A stretch of 54,117 nt of DNA from contig JAJRUT010000054.1 in assembly GCA_024277655.1 (NCBI GenBank), forward strand, positions 1 through 54,117. The letters are read 5' to 3'. The DNA comes from Deltaproteobacteria bacterium (GTDB taxonomy: Bacteria > Desulfobacterota > Desulfobulbia > Desulfobulbales > SURF-16). The notes beneath the pieces are model-generated. The model had not been told where the DNA came from and searched no databases. It worked only from the letters and a program-made list of their open reading frames with translations. Shown here piece by piece: positions 41,133 through 50,417 of this stretch (position 1 is the first letter of the stretch; each line of letters begins with the position of its first letter). A program made the position numbers and the translations under genes.

Positions 41133-42906
41133 AATTTTAGTACTGCTGCTTACAGCATTCCTCTCCCACTCGCAAACCGCGCAAGCCGTCCATGGTGTTT
41201 CCATTGATGGCAATTTAAAGTACCCCGCCAACTTTGATCATTTTGCCTATACTTCAAATAATGCCAAACAGGGCGGACATCTCACCCTACATGGACTTGG
41301 CAGTTTTGACAAATTCAACCCGTTCACCTTAAAAGGCGTTGCCCCGGATGGCTTGCAACAACTAAGCTTCGACTCTCTAACCGTGGCCAGCATGGATGAA
41401 CCTTTTGCCCGCTATGGACTTATCGCCCAAGACATCGACCTTGCAGATAACGGTTTGTCCATGCTTATCACCATAAATAAAAAAGCAACATTCTCCGATG
41501 GCAGTCCAATCACTGCAGATGATGTGGCTTTTTCACTCTCCATCCTTAAATCTGATGAGGCCCACCCGTTTTACTCCAGTTATTTTCAGGATGTTGAGCG
41601 GACTGAAGTTATTGATAGGCAGCATATCCGTTTTTTCTTTAAAAGAGCCAGTAGAGAAGTCCATATTATTGCCTGTGAACTGCCTATCTTCTCCAAAACA
41701 TTTTACACAAACCATCCTTTTGCCGAGGAAGGTTTCACCATACCTGTTACCTCAGGGGCCTACACCATAGAGAGCTATAGCCTCGGTAAAAATATCACCT
41801 ACAAGAAAAACAAAAACTACTGGGCGACCGATCACCCCACCCGCAAAAACAGTTTTAATTTCGCCACCATCACCTATAAATTTTATAAAGACCAGATTAT
41901 CTCTGTGGAGGCCTTCAAGGCCCATGATTATGACTTTATGGCCGTTAATATTGCCAAACAATGGGTACGTGATATGCGTGGCCCAAAGTTTGATTCCGGC
42001 GAGATCCAGAAACATTACCTTGAACATAAACTCAATGCCGGGATGCAGGGATTTGTGTTTAATACCCGCCGGGGTCTGTTTAAAGATCCGAGGGTGCGGC
42101 GGGCACTGGGGCTTGCCTTTGATTTCACCTGGACTAATAACGCCTTGTTTTTTGGGCAATATACTCAGAGCTATTCCTATTTCAGCAACTCCATCTATGC
42201 CGCCCCCGGACTGCCAAGCCCGGAAGAACTAACACTTCTAGATAAGTTCAAGGATGAGTTACCCTCCGAGGTGTTTACCACCCCCATTACTCCAGTATCA
42301 ACCGCTAGAAAAGGCCAGTTACGCCAGAACCTGCGTCTTGCCAAAAAACTATTGCATGAGGCGGGCTGGAATTACACCGATGGCGCTCTACGCAACCAGA
42401 AAGGACAACCATTCACCTTCGAAATTATGCTGTCCTCCCCCTCCTTTGAGCGGGTAATGGCCCCCTTTGCCGGAAACCTTGAACGGCTTGGCATTAAAGC
42501 AACCTATCGCACCCTGGATATGGCCCTCTATGTTCGCAATATGCGTCAGTTTGATTTTGATATGATGGTGACAGTCTACGGTCAATCACAGTCACCCGGC
42601 AACGAACAACGCTCCATGTGGACCAGTGAATCTGCCAGTCAACAAGGTTCCCGCAATTACGCCGGAGTAAATAGCCGGGCCATAGATTTTCTGGTTGAAG
42701 AAATTATTCATGCCAAAGATCAACAGGCTCTTACCGCAGCCTGCCGAGCCCTTGACCGTGTCCTTTGGTACGGCTATTATGTGATCCCAAACTGGTATGC
42801 TCCAGCCCACCGGGTGGTATATTGGCATAAATTTTCCATGCCAAAAACAAAACCGCTCTACTATTCGACCTTCGACATTCTTATGACCTGGTGGCAAAAA
42901 GATTAA
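41122..42906 (+). CDS. yejA: Periplasmic oligopeptide-binding protein of the YejABEF transporter
   Basis: A cleavable signal (MKIKILVLLLTAFLSHSQTAQA) is followed by VHGVSIDGNLKYPANFDHFAYTSNNAKQGGHL, the YejA N-terminus, and an SBP_bac_5 fold (FNPFTLKG, FDSLTV, AFSLSILK). The start is set at the ATG at 41122; an ATG three codons earlier is equally possible and both overlap the preceding gene. It binds peptides in the periplasm for the permease encoded next. In E. coli YejABEF takes up microcin C and peptides. Confidence 0.93.
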   Translation: MKIKILVLLLTAFLSHSQTAQAVHGVSIDGNLKYPANFDHFAYTSNNAKQGGHLTLHGLGSFDKFNPFTLKGVAPDGLQQLSFDSLTVASMDEPFARYGLIAQDIDLADNGLSMLITINKKATFSDGSPITADDVAFSLSILKSDEAHPFYSSYFQDVERTEVIDRQHIRFFFKRASREVHIIACELPIFSKTFYTNHPFAEEGFTIPVTSGAYTIESYSLGKNITYKKNKNYWATDHPTRKNSFNFATITYKFYKDQIISVEAFKAHDYDFMAVNIAKQWVRDMRGPKFDSGEIQKHYLEHKLNAGMQGFVFNTRRGLFKDPRVRRALGLAFDFTWTNNALFFGQYTQSYSYFSNSIYAAPGLPSPEELTLLDKFKDELPSEVFTTPITPVSTARKGQLRQNLRLAKKLLHEAGWNYTDGALRNQKGQPFTFEIMLSSPSFERVMAPFAGNLERLGIKATYRTLDMALYVRNMRQFDFDMMVTVYGQSQSPGNEQRSMWTSESASQQGSRNYAGVNSRAIDFLVEEIIHAKDQQALTAACRALDRVLWYGYYVIPNWYAPAHRVVYWHKFSMPKTKPLYYSTFDILMTWWQKD

Positions 42907-42936
42907 ACCTTTTCCCCCTTTACCCTTTGACCATCA

Positions 42937-43995
42937 ATGTCCATGATAAGTTATATACTGCGTAGACTCCTTCTTATGATCCCCACAATTTTTGGGATCA
43001 TGATCATTACCTTCAGCGTCACCCAGTTTGTCCCAGGCGGGCCGGTGGAGCGGATGATTGCCGAGCTTGAATCTGGTGCTGGGCATGGTGGGGAAGTTAC
43101 TGCTATCCGCACGACCTACCAGGGGAGCCGAGGGCTTGATGAGACCAAGGTTGAACGGATCAGGCAGATGTACGGCTTTGACAAACCACCTGTTGAACGT
43201 TTCTTCACCATGATGAAGAACTATCTCGTTTTTGACCTTGGTGACAGTTATTACCACCATGCCTCGGTTTTCTCCTTGCTGATCTCCAAATTGCCAGTAT
43301 CCATGTCCCTTGGTTTCTGGTCGTTTATCATTACCTATGGGGTATGTATCCCCCTGGGGATCAAAAAAGCCGTAAAGGATGGCAGCCGTTTTGATTTTAT
43401 CACTTCAACCCTTATTCTAGTGGGTTACGCCATCCCCGGTTTTGTCCTGGCCATTCTCCTTATCGTCTTTTTTGGTGGTGGTAACTTCTGGAACATCTTT
43501 CCCCTTAGGGGACTTGTCTCCGATAATTTTAACGAATTATCCCTGTATAAACAAATTCTTGACTATCTTTGGCACATGGTTTTGCCGGTAATCTCCATGT
43601 CGGTGTCTTCCCTTGCCATCATGACCCTGCTCACCAAGAACTGTTTCCTTGAGGAGATGCACAAGCAGTATGTCACAACAGCAAGGGCCAAAGGGGTATC
43701 TGAAAACAGGATTCTCTACGGGCATGTTTTCAGAAATGCCATTATCCCCCTGATTACCGGATTCCCAGGGGCCTTTATTATGGCTTTTTTCACCGGCAGC
43801 CTCCTCATTGAAACGATCTTTTCCCTGGATGGTATGGGCCTTCTATCCTATGAGTCCATCCTGAATCGGGACTATCCAGTGGTACTTGGCACCCTCTACA
43901 TCTTTTCCATTTTAGGCCTTGTGGCCCGTTTACTCTCCGACATCAGCTATGTTCTGGTCAATCCGCGCATCACCTTTGATGCCAGTGACCATTAA
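42937..43995 (+). CDS. yejB: YejB-type ABC peptide permease
   Basis: The 352-residue permease has about six membrane segments and the DppB/YejB features ILRRLLLMIPTIFGIMIITFSVTQFVPGGPVERMI at the N-terminus and the cytoplasmic EAA loop region (TTARAKGVSENRILYGHVFRNAIIPLI). It is longer than DppB because of an insert (about residues 43-80) typical of YejB. It lies 30 bp after yejA and 9 bp before yejE. Confidence 0.95.
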   Translation: MSMISYILRRLLLMIPTIFGIMIITFSVTQFVPGGPVERMIAELESGAGHGGEVTAIRTTYQGSRGLDETKVERIRQMYGFDKPPVERFFTMMKNYLVFDLGDSYYHHASVFSLLISKLPVSMSLGFWSFIITYGVCIPLGIKKAVKDGSRFDFITSTLILVGYAIPGFVLAILLIVFFGGGNFWNIFPLRGLVSDNFNELSLYKQILDYLWHMVLPVISMSVSSLAIMTLLTKNCFLEEMHKQYVTTARAKGVSENRILYGHVFRNAIIPLITGFPGAFIMAFFTGSLLIETIFSLDGMGLLSYESILNRDYPVVLGTLYIFSILGLVARLLSDISYVLVNPRITFDASDH

Positions 43996-44004
43996 GGTTA
44001 AGCA

Positions 44005-45012
44005 ATGACATCAGCTCATTTCCATAAATTTAAACGTAATAAACGGGGCTATTATTCCCTCATTTTATTTGCAATCATCTTTCTTCTCAGCCTGGGCGCA
44101 GAGTTTCTCAGTAATGATAAACCATTTATCGTAAGGTATAACGGCAACTACTATCTTCCCTACCTGCATACCTACCCGGAAACCACCTTTGGTGGTGATT
44201 TTGCAACCCCAACCGACTACCGTGACCCGTATATCCTTGAAAAGCTAAATCACAAGCCAAACTTTGCCATTTTCCCAGTCAATCCCCATAGCTATAAATC
44301 CATTAATTACGCCCTCGATGTCCCGGTACCATCGCCCCCGACAATGGTTAACCTTCTGGGGACTGATGATCGTGGCCGTGACGTGCTGGCCCGTTTACTG
44401 TACGGATTCCGCCTCTCCGTGCTCTTTAGCTTTGCCCTTACTGCAATCAGTACGGTGGTCGGCATTAGCATTGGCGCTCTTATGGGTTTTTTGGGTGGGA
44501 AGACTGATCTCATCGGTCAACGCCTGATAGAAATATGGAACTCCATGCCAGCCCTCTACCTACTTATTATCTTTGCGACCATATTCACCCCGTCTATCTG
44601 GCTACTACTAATCCTCCTGTCACTCTTTAGCTGGATCGGCCTATCAGATTATGTCCGAGCTGAGTTTCTCCGCTCACGGAACCTTGATTATGTAACTGCG
44701 GCCCGGGCCATGGGGGTATCAAACCTGGTTATTATGTATCGCCACCTCCTGCCAAACGGTATGACTCCGGTGATTACCTTTCTACCCTTTGCCCTATCCG
44801 GGGCCATTGTCTCCCTGACAAGCCTAGATTTTCTGGGACTTGGGGTACCAGCCCCCACCCCGAGCCTTGGTGAGCTTCTCGCTCAAGGTAAGGCCAATAT
44901 TGACGCCTGGTGGATTTCCCTGTCCACCTTTGCAGTTCTAGTGGTGACCCTGGTTCTGTTAATTTTTATTGGCGAAGCTCTGCGTGAAACCTATGACCCC
45001 CGAAAAAAATAG
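44005..45012 (+). CDS. yejE: YejE-type ABC peptide permease
   Basis: The 335-residue permease has a long N-terminal periplasmic segment after its first TM span (NDKPFIVRYNGNYYLPYLHTYPETTFGGDFATPTDYRDPYI), a YejE hallmark, then LLGTDDRGRDVLARLLYGFRLSVLFS and the EAA loop YVTAARAMGVSNLVIMYRHLLPNGM. It forms the channel with YejB. It stops 4 bp before the yejF start chosen here. Confidence 0.95.
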   Translation: MTSAHFHKFKRNKRGYYSLILFAIIFLLSLGAEFLSNDKPFIVRYNGNYYLPYLHTYPETTFGGDFATPTDYRDPYILEKLNHKPNFAIFPVNPHSYKSINYALDVPVPSPPTMVNLLGTDDRGRDVLARLLYGFRLSVLFSFALTAISTVVGISIGALMGFLGGKTDLIGQRLIEIWNSMPALYLLIIFATIFTPSIWLLLILLSLFSWIGLSDYVRAEFLRSRNLDYVTAARAMGVSNLVIMYRHLLPNGMTPVITFLPFALSGAIVSLTSLDFLGLGVPAPTPSLGELLAQGKANIDAWWISLSTFAVLVVTLVLLIFIGEALRETYDPRKK

Positions 45013-45016
45013 CGAC

Positions 45017-46606
45017 ATGGACAATACCATGCTCAGCATAAAAGATTTTAATGGCTGGTTTTCTTCTGCCCCAGGCCCGGTGCAGGTTCTAGATGATATT
45101 ACCCTTGCCATCGGCAACAACGAGACGGTAGCCCTGGTCGGTGAGTCCGGCTCCGGCAAATCTGTGCTGGCCCACTCTATCTTGAGACTCCTTGACCATG
45201 AAGGGTTTAGCGGATCTGGTTCCATCCGGTTCCAAAATGAGGAACTTACCACTCTTAAGGATGATGATATTCGTAAACTGCGGGGGCATGACATTTCCAT
45301 GATCTTCCAGGAACCCATGACCTCCCTAAACCCGGTGCAGACCATCGGCGATCAGGTTATAGAGCCTCTTATTCTTCACCAGGGCATGGATAGGGAAACA
45401 GCTCAGCAACAAGGTATTGAGCTTCTCAAACAAACAGGACTGCCAAACCCGGCAGAAAAGATGCGGGTTTACCCCCATCAACTCTCAGGCGGCCAGCGCC
45501 AGCGGGTTATGATTGCCATGGCCCTTGGCTGTAACCCGCAGCTTCTTATTGCCGATGAACCGACAACCGCCCTTGATGTCACTATTCAGGCCCAGATTCT
45601 AGCCTTGCTTGGAGAGTTAAAACGAACCCGGAATATGTCCATTCTGCTAATCACCCATGACCTTAATATGGTAAGGGGGTTCGCCGACCGGGTATATATC
45701 ATGCGCCAGGGTAAGATTGTCGAGCAGGGGGAAACTGCAACAATCTTTACAAGTCCCACAAAAACCTATACAAAACAGTTACTTGATGCCATTCCCACAA
45801 CCATCCAAAAGAGTCGCACCGGGACAAAGGATATTCTCGTTATTAAAAACCTGCGCTGTTATTTTCCGGTACTGCACGGTTTTTTTAAACGCAAGGTTGC
45901 TGAAATAAAGGCGGTGGACGACATTTCCCTCACCATCAAGACAGGCACAACCTATGGCATTGTTGGCGAATCTGGCTCCGGCAAATCAACCTTGGGCTAC
46001 TCCCTTCTGCGTCTTTTAAAATCGACAGGATCTATCATCTATCGGGGCATTGACCTGCAACACTGTTCAGCCAGAGAAATGCGCAGATTGCGATCTGAAC
46101 TACAAATAGTCTTCCAGGACCCATTCTCCTCCCTCTCACCGAGAATGACTATTGGCAGTATTATCAATGAAGGGCTTGCAATCCACACAGGCAAGAATAA
46201 AAGAGAACGCCAGGAAAAAATAGCTGCTCTGCTTGAGGAGGTTGGTCTTGAACCAACCATGATCGACCGCTATCCCCATGAGTTCTCGGGGGGCCAGCGC
46301 CAACGCATTGCAATCGCCAGGGCCATCGCCCTAAAACCAAAGCTCATCGTCCTCGATGAGCCAACGTCAGCCCTGGATATGACAATACAGGCCCAGATCG
46401 TTGATTTACTCCGGGAACTCCAGGATAAGTACAATATTTCATATCTCTTTATCTCCCACGATCTACGCATGGTAAGGGCATTAGCTGATGAAATTGCGGT
46501 GATGAAAGACGGCAAAATTGTTGAATCAGGCCTCGCCTCTAAGCTCTTCGCAAGACCAAGCCATCCCTACACCAAGGCGCTTTTTAAGGTGGCCTTTGGC
46601 GAATAG
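45017..46606 (+). CDS. yejF: YejF-type ABC ATPase (two nucleotide-binding domains)
   Basis: Two full ABC domains are fused. The first has [37 protein letters not shown]; the second has [38 protein letters not shown]. Each is followed by an oligopeptide-type C-terminal motif ([18 protein letters not shown]). The start is placed at ATG 45017 ([12 protein letters not shown]), 4 bp after yejE; the frame extends to 44969 inside yejE. It powers the peptide importer and completes the yejABEF operon. Confidence 0.95.
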   Translation: MDNTMLSIKDFNGWFSSAPGPVQVLDDITLAIGNNETVALVGESGSGKSVLAHSILRLLDHEGFSGSGSIRFQNEELTTLKDDDIRKLRGHDISMIFQEPMTSLNPVQTIGDQVIEPLILHQGMDRETAQQQGIELLKQTGLPNPAEKMRVYPHQLSGGQRQRVMIAMALGCNPQLLIADEPTTALDVTIQAQILALLGELKRTRNMSILLITHDLNMVRGFADRVYIMRQGKIVEQGETATIFTSPTKTYTKQLLDAIPTTIQKSRTGTKDILVIKNLRCYFPVLHGFFKRKVAEIKAVDDISLTIKTGTTYGIVGESGSGKSTLGYSLLRLLKSTGSIIYRGIDLQHCSAREMRRLRSELQIVFQDPFSSLSPRMTIGSIINEGLAIHTGKNKRERQEKIAALLEEVGLEPTMIDRYPHEFSGGQRQRIAIARAIALKPKLIVLDEPTSALDMTIQAQIVDLLRELQDKYNISYLFISHDLRMVRALADEIAVMKDGKIVESGLASKLFARPSHPYTKALFKVAFGE

Positions 46607-46630
46607 ATATATGTCTTGTTCGCCTAACCT

Positions 46631-47083
46631 CTACGAGATTAGAGTAAGCTTGTCCTTGTCATACAACTCTTCCAGAAGAGTGATGTTTTCCTGAACTCCC
46701 TTACCCATAAGAACCACGATTTCATCCAGTCTAGCCGGAGTCTCATGGTTAAATGTCTGGATAACGGATTTAGGCACACCTTTGCCGGGCAGCTTAATCA
46801 AAAAACTATCCAGTTTACTTGTTTTTTGTATTTTATCATTCAAGACAGAGATACGTTCTTTAATCTCATCAACCTCAGCAATTCTCCCGAAGAAAAGGTG
46901 TGGCATTATGCCCCCTGCTAAAAACAACTGGGCAATTGTAGCAGGTTTTCCCAGAGTGGCAATTATTTTATGCCAAAAAGATACCTGGCTCGAATTACTG
47001 ACCGGGTGTTTTTTGAGTAAAACACCATCTGTTACAGACTGGCAATCCATAACAATCTCAGAAACTTCCTTGACACTAACCAT
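46631..47083 (-). CDS. Uncharacterised 150-residue protein with coiled-coil tendency
   Basis: No family is recognised. The protein has no signal peptide; the middle (about residues 68-95, EVDEIKERISVLNDKIQKTSK) looks coiled-coil, and a hydrophobic patch FLAGGIMPHLFFG (about 54-66) precedes it. It is convergent with yejF with a 24-bp gap and divergent from the small lipoprotein gene. Composition and isolated frame support a real gene, but function is unknown. Confidence 0.65.
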   Translation of the reverse strand: MVSVKEVSEIVMDCQSVTDGVLLKKHPVSNSSQVSFWHKIIATLGKPATIAQLFLAGGIMPHLFFGRIAEVDEIKERISVLNDKIQKTSKLDSFLIKLPGKGVPKSVIQTFNHETPARLDEIVVLMGKGVQENITLLEELYDKDKLTLIS

Positions 47084-47165
47084 GTTATTTTAATATTAAT
47101 GATAATTACTTATCATAGTTTTTGATCTATTCAGAGTGGACATAATTTTACAAAAAGGGGAAAAC

Positions 47166-47420
47166 ATGAAAAATTCAGTCACAGGAACAGTATTGGCCTT
47201 ATCCTTATTCGTGCTGCTCACTGGCAGTTTAGCGGGTTGCGTTGGTAGCAGTAGCAATAAAGACAAAGATGTTCTTATTTTACCCAAAGGGCATAAACAG
47301 ATGACTGCTGAAGAACATGAGAAAATGCATGCCGGTGGACATGACCGAAGCCTGGGGAAACGGTGTATCTATGACTCTGAGACGGACAAGTTTTATTGTA
47401 ATTTCCCTAAAGGCAAATAA
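47166..47420 (+). CDS. Small lipoprotein, about 84 residues
   Basis: The start at ATG 47166 gives a short basic N-terminus and a hydrophobic signal with lipobox SLAGC (Cys about residue 24); AAAAGGGG precedes it. The frame to 47136 is disfavoured. The mature part is hydrophilic with His/Met-rich HKQMTAEEHEKMHAGGHDRS and two cysteines (KRCIYDSETDKFYCNF), which could bind metal or form a disulfide. No family is recognised. It ends at a strong terminator. Confidence 0.75.
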   Translation: MKNSVTGTVLALSLFVLLTGSLAGCVGSSSNKDKDVLILPKGHKQMTAEEHEKMHAGGHDRSLGKRCIYDSETDKFYCNFPKGK

Positions 47421-47447
47421 CTCAAGTCTGACCCAACTAGCGTCAAT

Positions 47448-47486
47448 AAAAAAAGGCCACCTCCGCAAGGAGATGGCCTTTTTTTA
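47448..47486. terminator. Bidirectional terminator between lipoprotein gene and ppsA
   Basis: GGCCA (47455-47459) and CTCC (47461-47464) pair with GGAG (47469-47472) and TGGCC (47474-47478) around a GCAA tetraloop. A-run and T-run on the two sides allow function on both strands. Confidence 0.92.
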
Positions 47487-47508
47487 TTGTCCTTGAAAAA
47501 GCTTTAGA

Positions 47509-49950
47509 TCAGGGAGCAATACCCATCTCTTTTTCTTTCTCGTGGACGGCGTAACGAGTTTTTACCGCCGTATCAGGAATAAGACTCATGGAATCAATAC
47601 CAAGTTCAACGAGGAAGGTGGCAAACTCCGGAAAGTCGGATGGTCCCTGACCACAGATACCGATTTTCTTGTTGAGACGTTTGGCGGTTTTAATGACCAT
47701 ACGAATCATATCCTTCACGGCTTCATCACGTTCATCGGCAATACCAGCAATCAGTCCTGAGTCACGATCCATACCGTATGTCAGCTGGGTCAAATCGTTA
47801 GAGCCAATGGAGAAACCATCGAAAATTTCAGCAAAGGCTTCGGCAGAAATCACATTACTTGGGATCTCACACATAACGTACAGTTCAAGGCCATTCTCAC
47901 CCTGGACAAGCCCACAATCTTTCATAACCTCGATAACCTTACGCCCCTCATCCGGGGTACGGCAGAAAGGAACCATGAGTTTGATATTGTTCAGACCCAT
48001 ATCATTCCGCGCCTTCTTAAGGCCTTCACATTCAAGTTCGAAGGCTGGTCTATACTTGGGATCATAATAACGGGAAGCTCCACGCCAACCGATCATAGGA
48101 TTCTCTTCTTCTGGCTCATAGAACCTGCCACCGATAAGGTTTGCATATTCATTGCTCTTAAAATCAGAGAGACGGACAATAACATCCTTGGGATAGAAAG
48201 CCGCAGCGATACGCCCAACACCCTCAGCGACCTTATCAATAAAGAATTGCTTCTTATCGGGATATGCCGCTGTTCTTGCGTCAATGAGTTTTACAACCTT
48301 CTGCTTTTCAGGATCATCAGATGCCTTTAACTCCTCGTAATTCATAAGGGCAAGGGGATGAATACCGATGTGAGAGTTAATGATAAACTCCTCACGGGCA
48401 AGGCCAACACCATCATTGGGAATCTGACATTCAGTAAATGCCTTTTCGGGGATGGCAAGGTTCATCATGATCTTGGTTTTTGTTGCAGGAACCTCACCAA
48501 GGTCAAGTGTTTCAACTTCAAAATCAAGAATCCCGTCATAAACATAACCGGTCTCACCTTCAGCAGAAGAGACGGTTATAGCCTGACCATCCTTGATTTT
48601 AGAATCACCATCAACGGTACCAATAACACAAGGGATACCAAGTTCGCGGGAGATAATCGCCGCATGACAGGTACGTCCACCACGGTTGGTAACGATGGCA
48701 GAGGCAATCTTCATGATTGGTTCCCAGTCAGGATCGGTCATATCTGTGACCAGAACTTCACCCTTCTTGAAGGTATGAATGTCAGCAACATCAGCAAGAA
48801 CATGGGCCTTACCCTGACCAATTTTGGCACCAACCGCAAGACCTTCAACAACTATATTTCCGGCCTCTTTAAGCTTAAAGGTTTCCATAACAGACTTGTT
48901 GGCCTGGGAGTGAACGGTCTCAGGCCGGGCCTGAACGATAAAAAGTTCACCGGTTCCGACCTTGTCGCCGTCACCATCCTTGGCCCACTCGATATCCATG
49001 CCCTTGCCATAATGGTCTTCAATAATACAAGCCCATTTAGCAAGTTTAAGAATCTCGTCATCACTAATAACATAACAATCACGTTCTGCTTGACTGGTCT
49101 CAATATTTTTTACCGGCTCCGGAATAGATGGATCGTTATCATAAACCATCTTGATTTCCTTGGTGCCAACCTTCTTGGACACGATAGGAGACTTGCCCTC
49201 TTTGAGGGTTGGTTTGAACACATAATATTCATCAGGGTTTACTGCACCCTGCACGACATTTTCACCAAGTCCCCAGGCACCGGTAATAAAAACGGCATCT
49301 TCAAAACCGGACTCGGTGTCGATGGAGAAAAGAACACCGGAGGAGGAAGAGTCTGAACGAACCATCTTTTGAATAGTGATGGAAAGATAAACATCAAACT
49401 GACCATATCCCTGATGCTGACGATAGGAAATAGCACGATTGGTAAACAGGGAGGCGAAACAGTTACGACAGTTATCAATAATTGCATCGTAACCGTGAAT
49501 GTTCAGATAGGTCTCCTGCTGACCGGCAAATGATGCATCCGGAAGATCTTCGGCAGTGGCAGAGGAGCGCACAGCAACATCAACATTCTCACCATACTTC
49601 TCTTCCATCTTCTTGTATGCTTCGATGATAGCATTGCGTAAGTCATCTGGAAATTCAGCAGTACGAATGATGTTACGCACCTTCTCACCCCGCTCACGCA
49701 GGTTATGCATATCTTCAATATCAAGATCGGCAAGGACGTCGCGAATCGCTTGCTCAACACCGGCCTCTTTAAGCAGATATCGATAGGAGTAAGCAGTAAT
49801 GGCAAAGCCGTACGGTACGGAAACGCCCTTATCAGTCAAATGTTGGTACATCTCACCAAGGGAAGCATTCTTTCCACCAACCAGTGGGACATCTTCAATA
49901 CCGATTTCATCAAACCAGAGGATAAAAGCGTCGTCATGTTTCTCTGCCAT
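47509..49950 (-). CDS. ppsA: Phosphoenolpyruvate synthase (pyruvate, water dikinase)
   Basis: The 813-residue enzyme has the N-terminal ATP-grasp domain (GGKNASLGEMYQHL ... VRSSATAEDLPDASFAGQQETYLN), the phospho-His domain TNRGGRTCHAAIISRELGIPCVIGT with catalytic His, and a PEP-binding TIM barrel ending FSIGSNDLTQLTYGMDRDSG and IGICGQGPS with the catalytic Cys. It makes PEP from pyruvate and ATP, the first gluconeogenic step after acetyl-CoA/pyruvate formation, in line with the Wood-Ljungdahl genes and glgB. Full length. Confidence 0.96.
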   Translation of the reverse strand: MAEKHDDAFILWFDEIGIEDVPLVGGKNASLGEMYQHLTDKGVSVPYGFAITAYSYRYLLKEAGVEQAIRDVLADLDIEDMHNLRERGEKVRNIIRTAEFPDDLRNAIIEAYKKMEEKYGENVDVAVRSSATAEDLPDASFAGQQETYLNIHGYDAIIDNCRNCFASLFTNRAISYRQHQGYGQFDVYLSITIQKMVRSDSSSSGVLFSIDTESGFEDAVFITGAWGLGENVVQGAVNPDEYYVFKPTLKEGKSPIVSKKVGTKEIKMVYDNDPSIPEPVKNIETSQAERDCYVISDDEILKLAKWACIIEDHYGKGMDIEWAKDGDGDKVGTGELFIVQARPETVHSQANKSVMETFKLKEAGNIVVEGLAVGAKIGQGKAHVLADVADIHTFKKGEVLVTDMTDPDWEPIMKIASAIVTNRGGRTCHAAIISRELGIPCVIGTVDGDSKIKDGQAITVSSAEGETGYVYDGILDFEVETLDLGEVPATKTKIMMNLAIPEKAFTECQIPNDGVGLAREEFIINSHIGIHPLALMNYEELKASDDPEKQKVVKLIDARTAAYPDKKQFFIDKVAEGVGRIAAAFYPKDVIVRLSDFKSNEYANLIGGRFYEPEEENPMIGWRGASRYYDPKYRPAFELECEGLKKARNDMGLNNIKLMVPFCRTPDEGRKVIEVMKDCGLVQGENGLELYVMCEIPSNVISAEAFAEIFDGFSIGSNDLTQLTYGMDRDSGLIAGIADERDEAVKDMIRMVIKTAKRLNKKIGICGQGPSDFPEFATFLVELGIDSMSLIPDTAVKTRYAVHEKEKEMGIAP

Positions 49951-50417
49951 CTGTTAACTCCTAGGGGATCATTAAAATGTTTATCAAGAATAGACTGGCT
50001 TGAGGGCTTGCCCCTGCCAAGTCTAAAATTTATGAATTAAAACTACAGTCTATCTTTGTTGTGTAAGCCCTTATTCATATAGCTAATCTTGGTTTTATGG
50101 TCAACCAAAACCTGCTAAAGGGTTACGCTTTTTGGCAGAACCCACCCCTAGCAACACCATAAAGCTTTCTTTTCTACTGAAAAGACATTATTTCATGCAG
50201 ATAGCAAATATAACTATGGCGGTTTGTTTTTTCTCATTTCCCTGTAAAAGCAGGTAGACATACCCGCCCAGCGGGCAGAAACAAACTTTGCTATTGTTTC
50301 CAGAGCATTACATATTTATCTGCCCTGATTTACCGACAAAATAATGGACAATTATACCATTTTTCAATACCGTAAAACATTCAGGCATTAACAATCATTT
50401 AACGCGCGGAAAGACCA
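49951..50417. other. 467-bp divergent region between ppsA and the phosphohexomutase
   Basis: No gene is seen. The segment 50222-50286 can fold as a three-way junction (see separate entry). The remainder is AT-rich and presumably holds the promoters of both flanking genes; no operator was recognised. Confidence 0.55.
50222..50286 (+). ncRNA. Candidate three-way-junction RNA element upstream of the phosphohexomutase gene
   Basis: An outer stem GTTTGTTT (50222-50229) / AAACAAAC (50279-50286) encloses two hairpins: CCTG-TAAAAG-CAGG (50241-50254) and CCCGC-CCA-GCGGG (50263-50275). It is 130 bp before the start at 50418. No known riboswitch class was recognised. The structure is symmetrical enough to be considered on either strand, so it could also belong to the ppsA leader. 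Confidence 0.4.

Noticed and set aside
48358..49356. 332-codon plus-strand frame inside ppsA
   Set aside because: It is antisense to a full-length, strongly conserved PEP synthase; amino-acid composition (Asn-, Gly-rich) is typical of a shadow frame.
50255..50290. Resemblance of CCCGCTGGGCGGG on the minus strand to the 3' part of a ZTP riboswitch
   Set aside because: The required 5' half was not found and the similarity comes from the palindrome itself; the downstream gene ppsA is also not a usual target.
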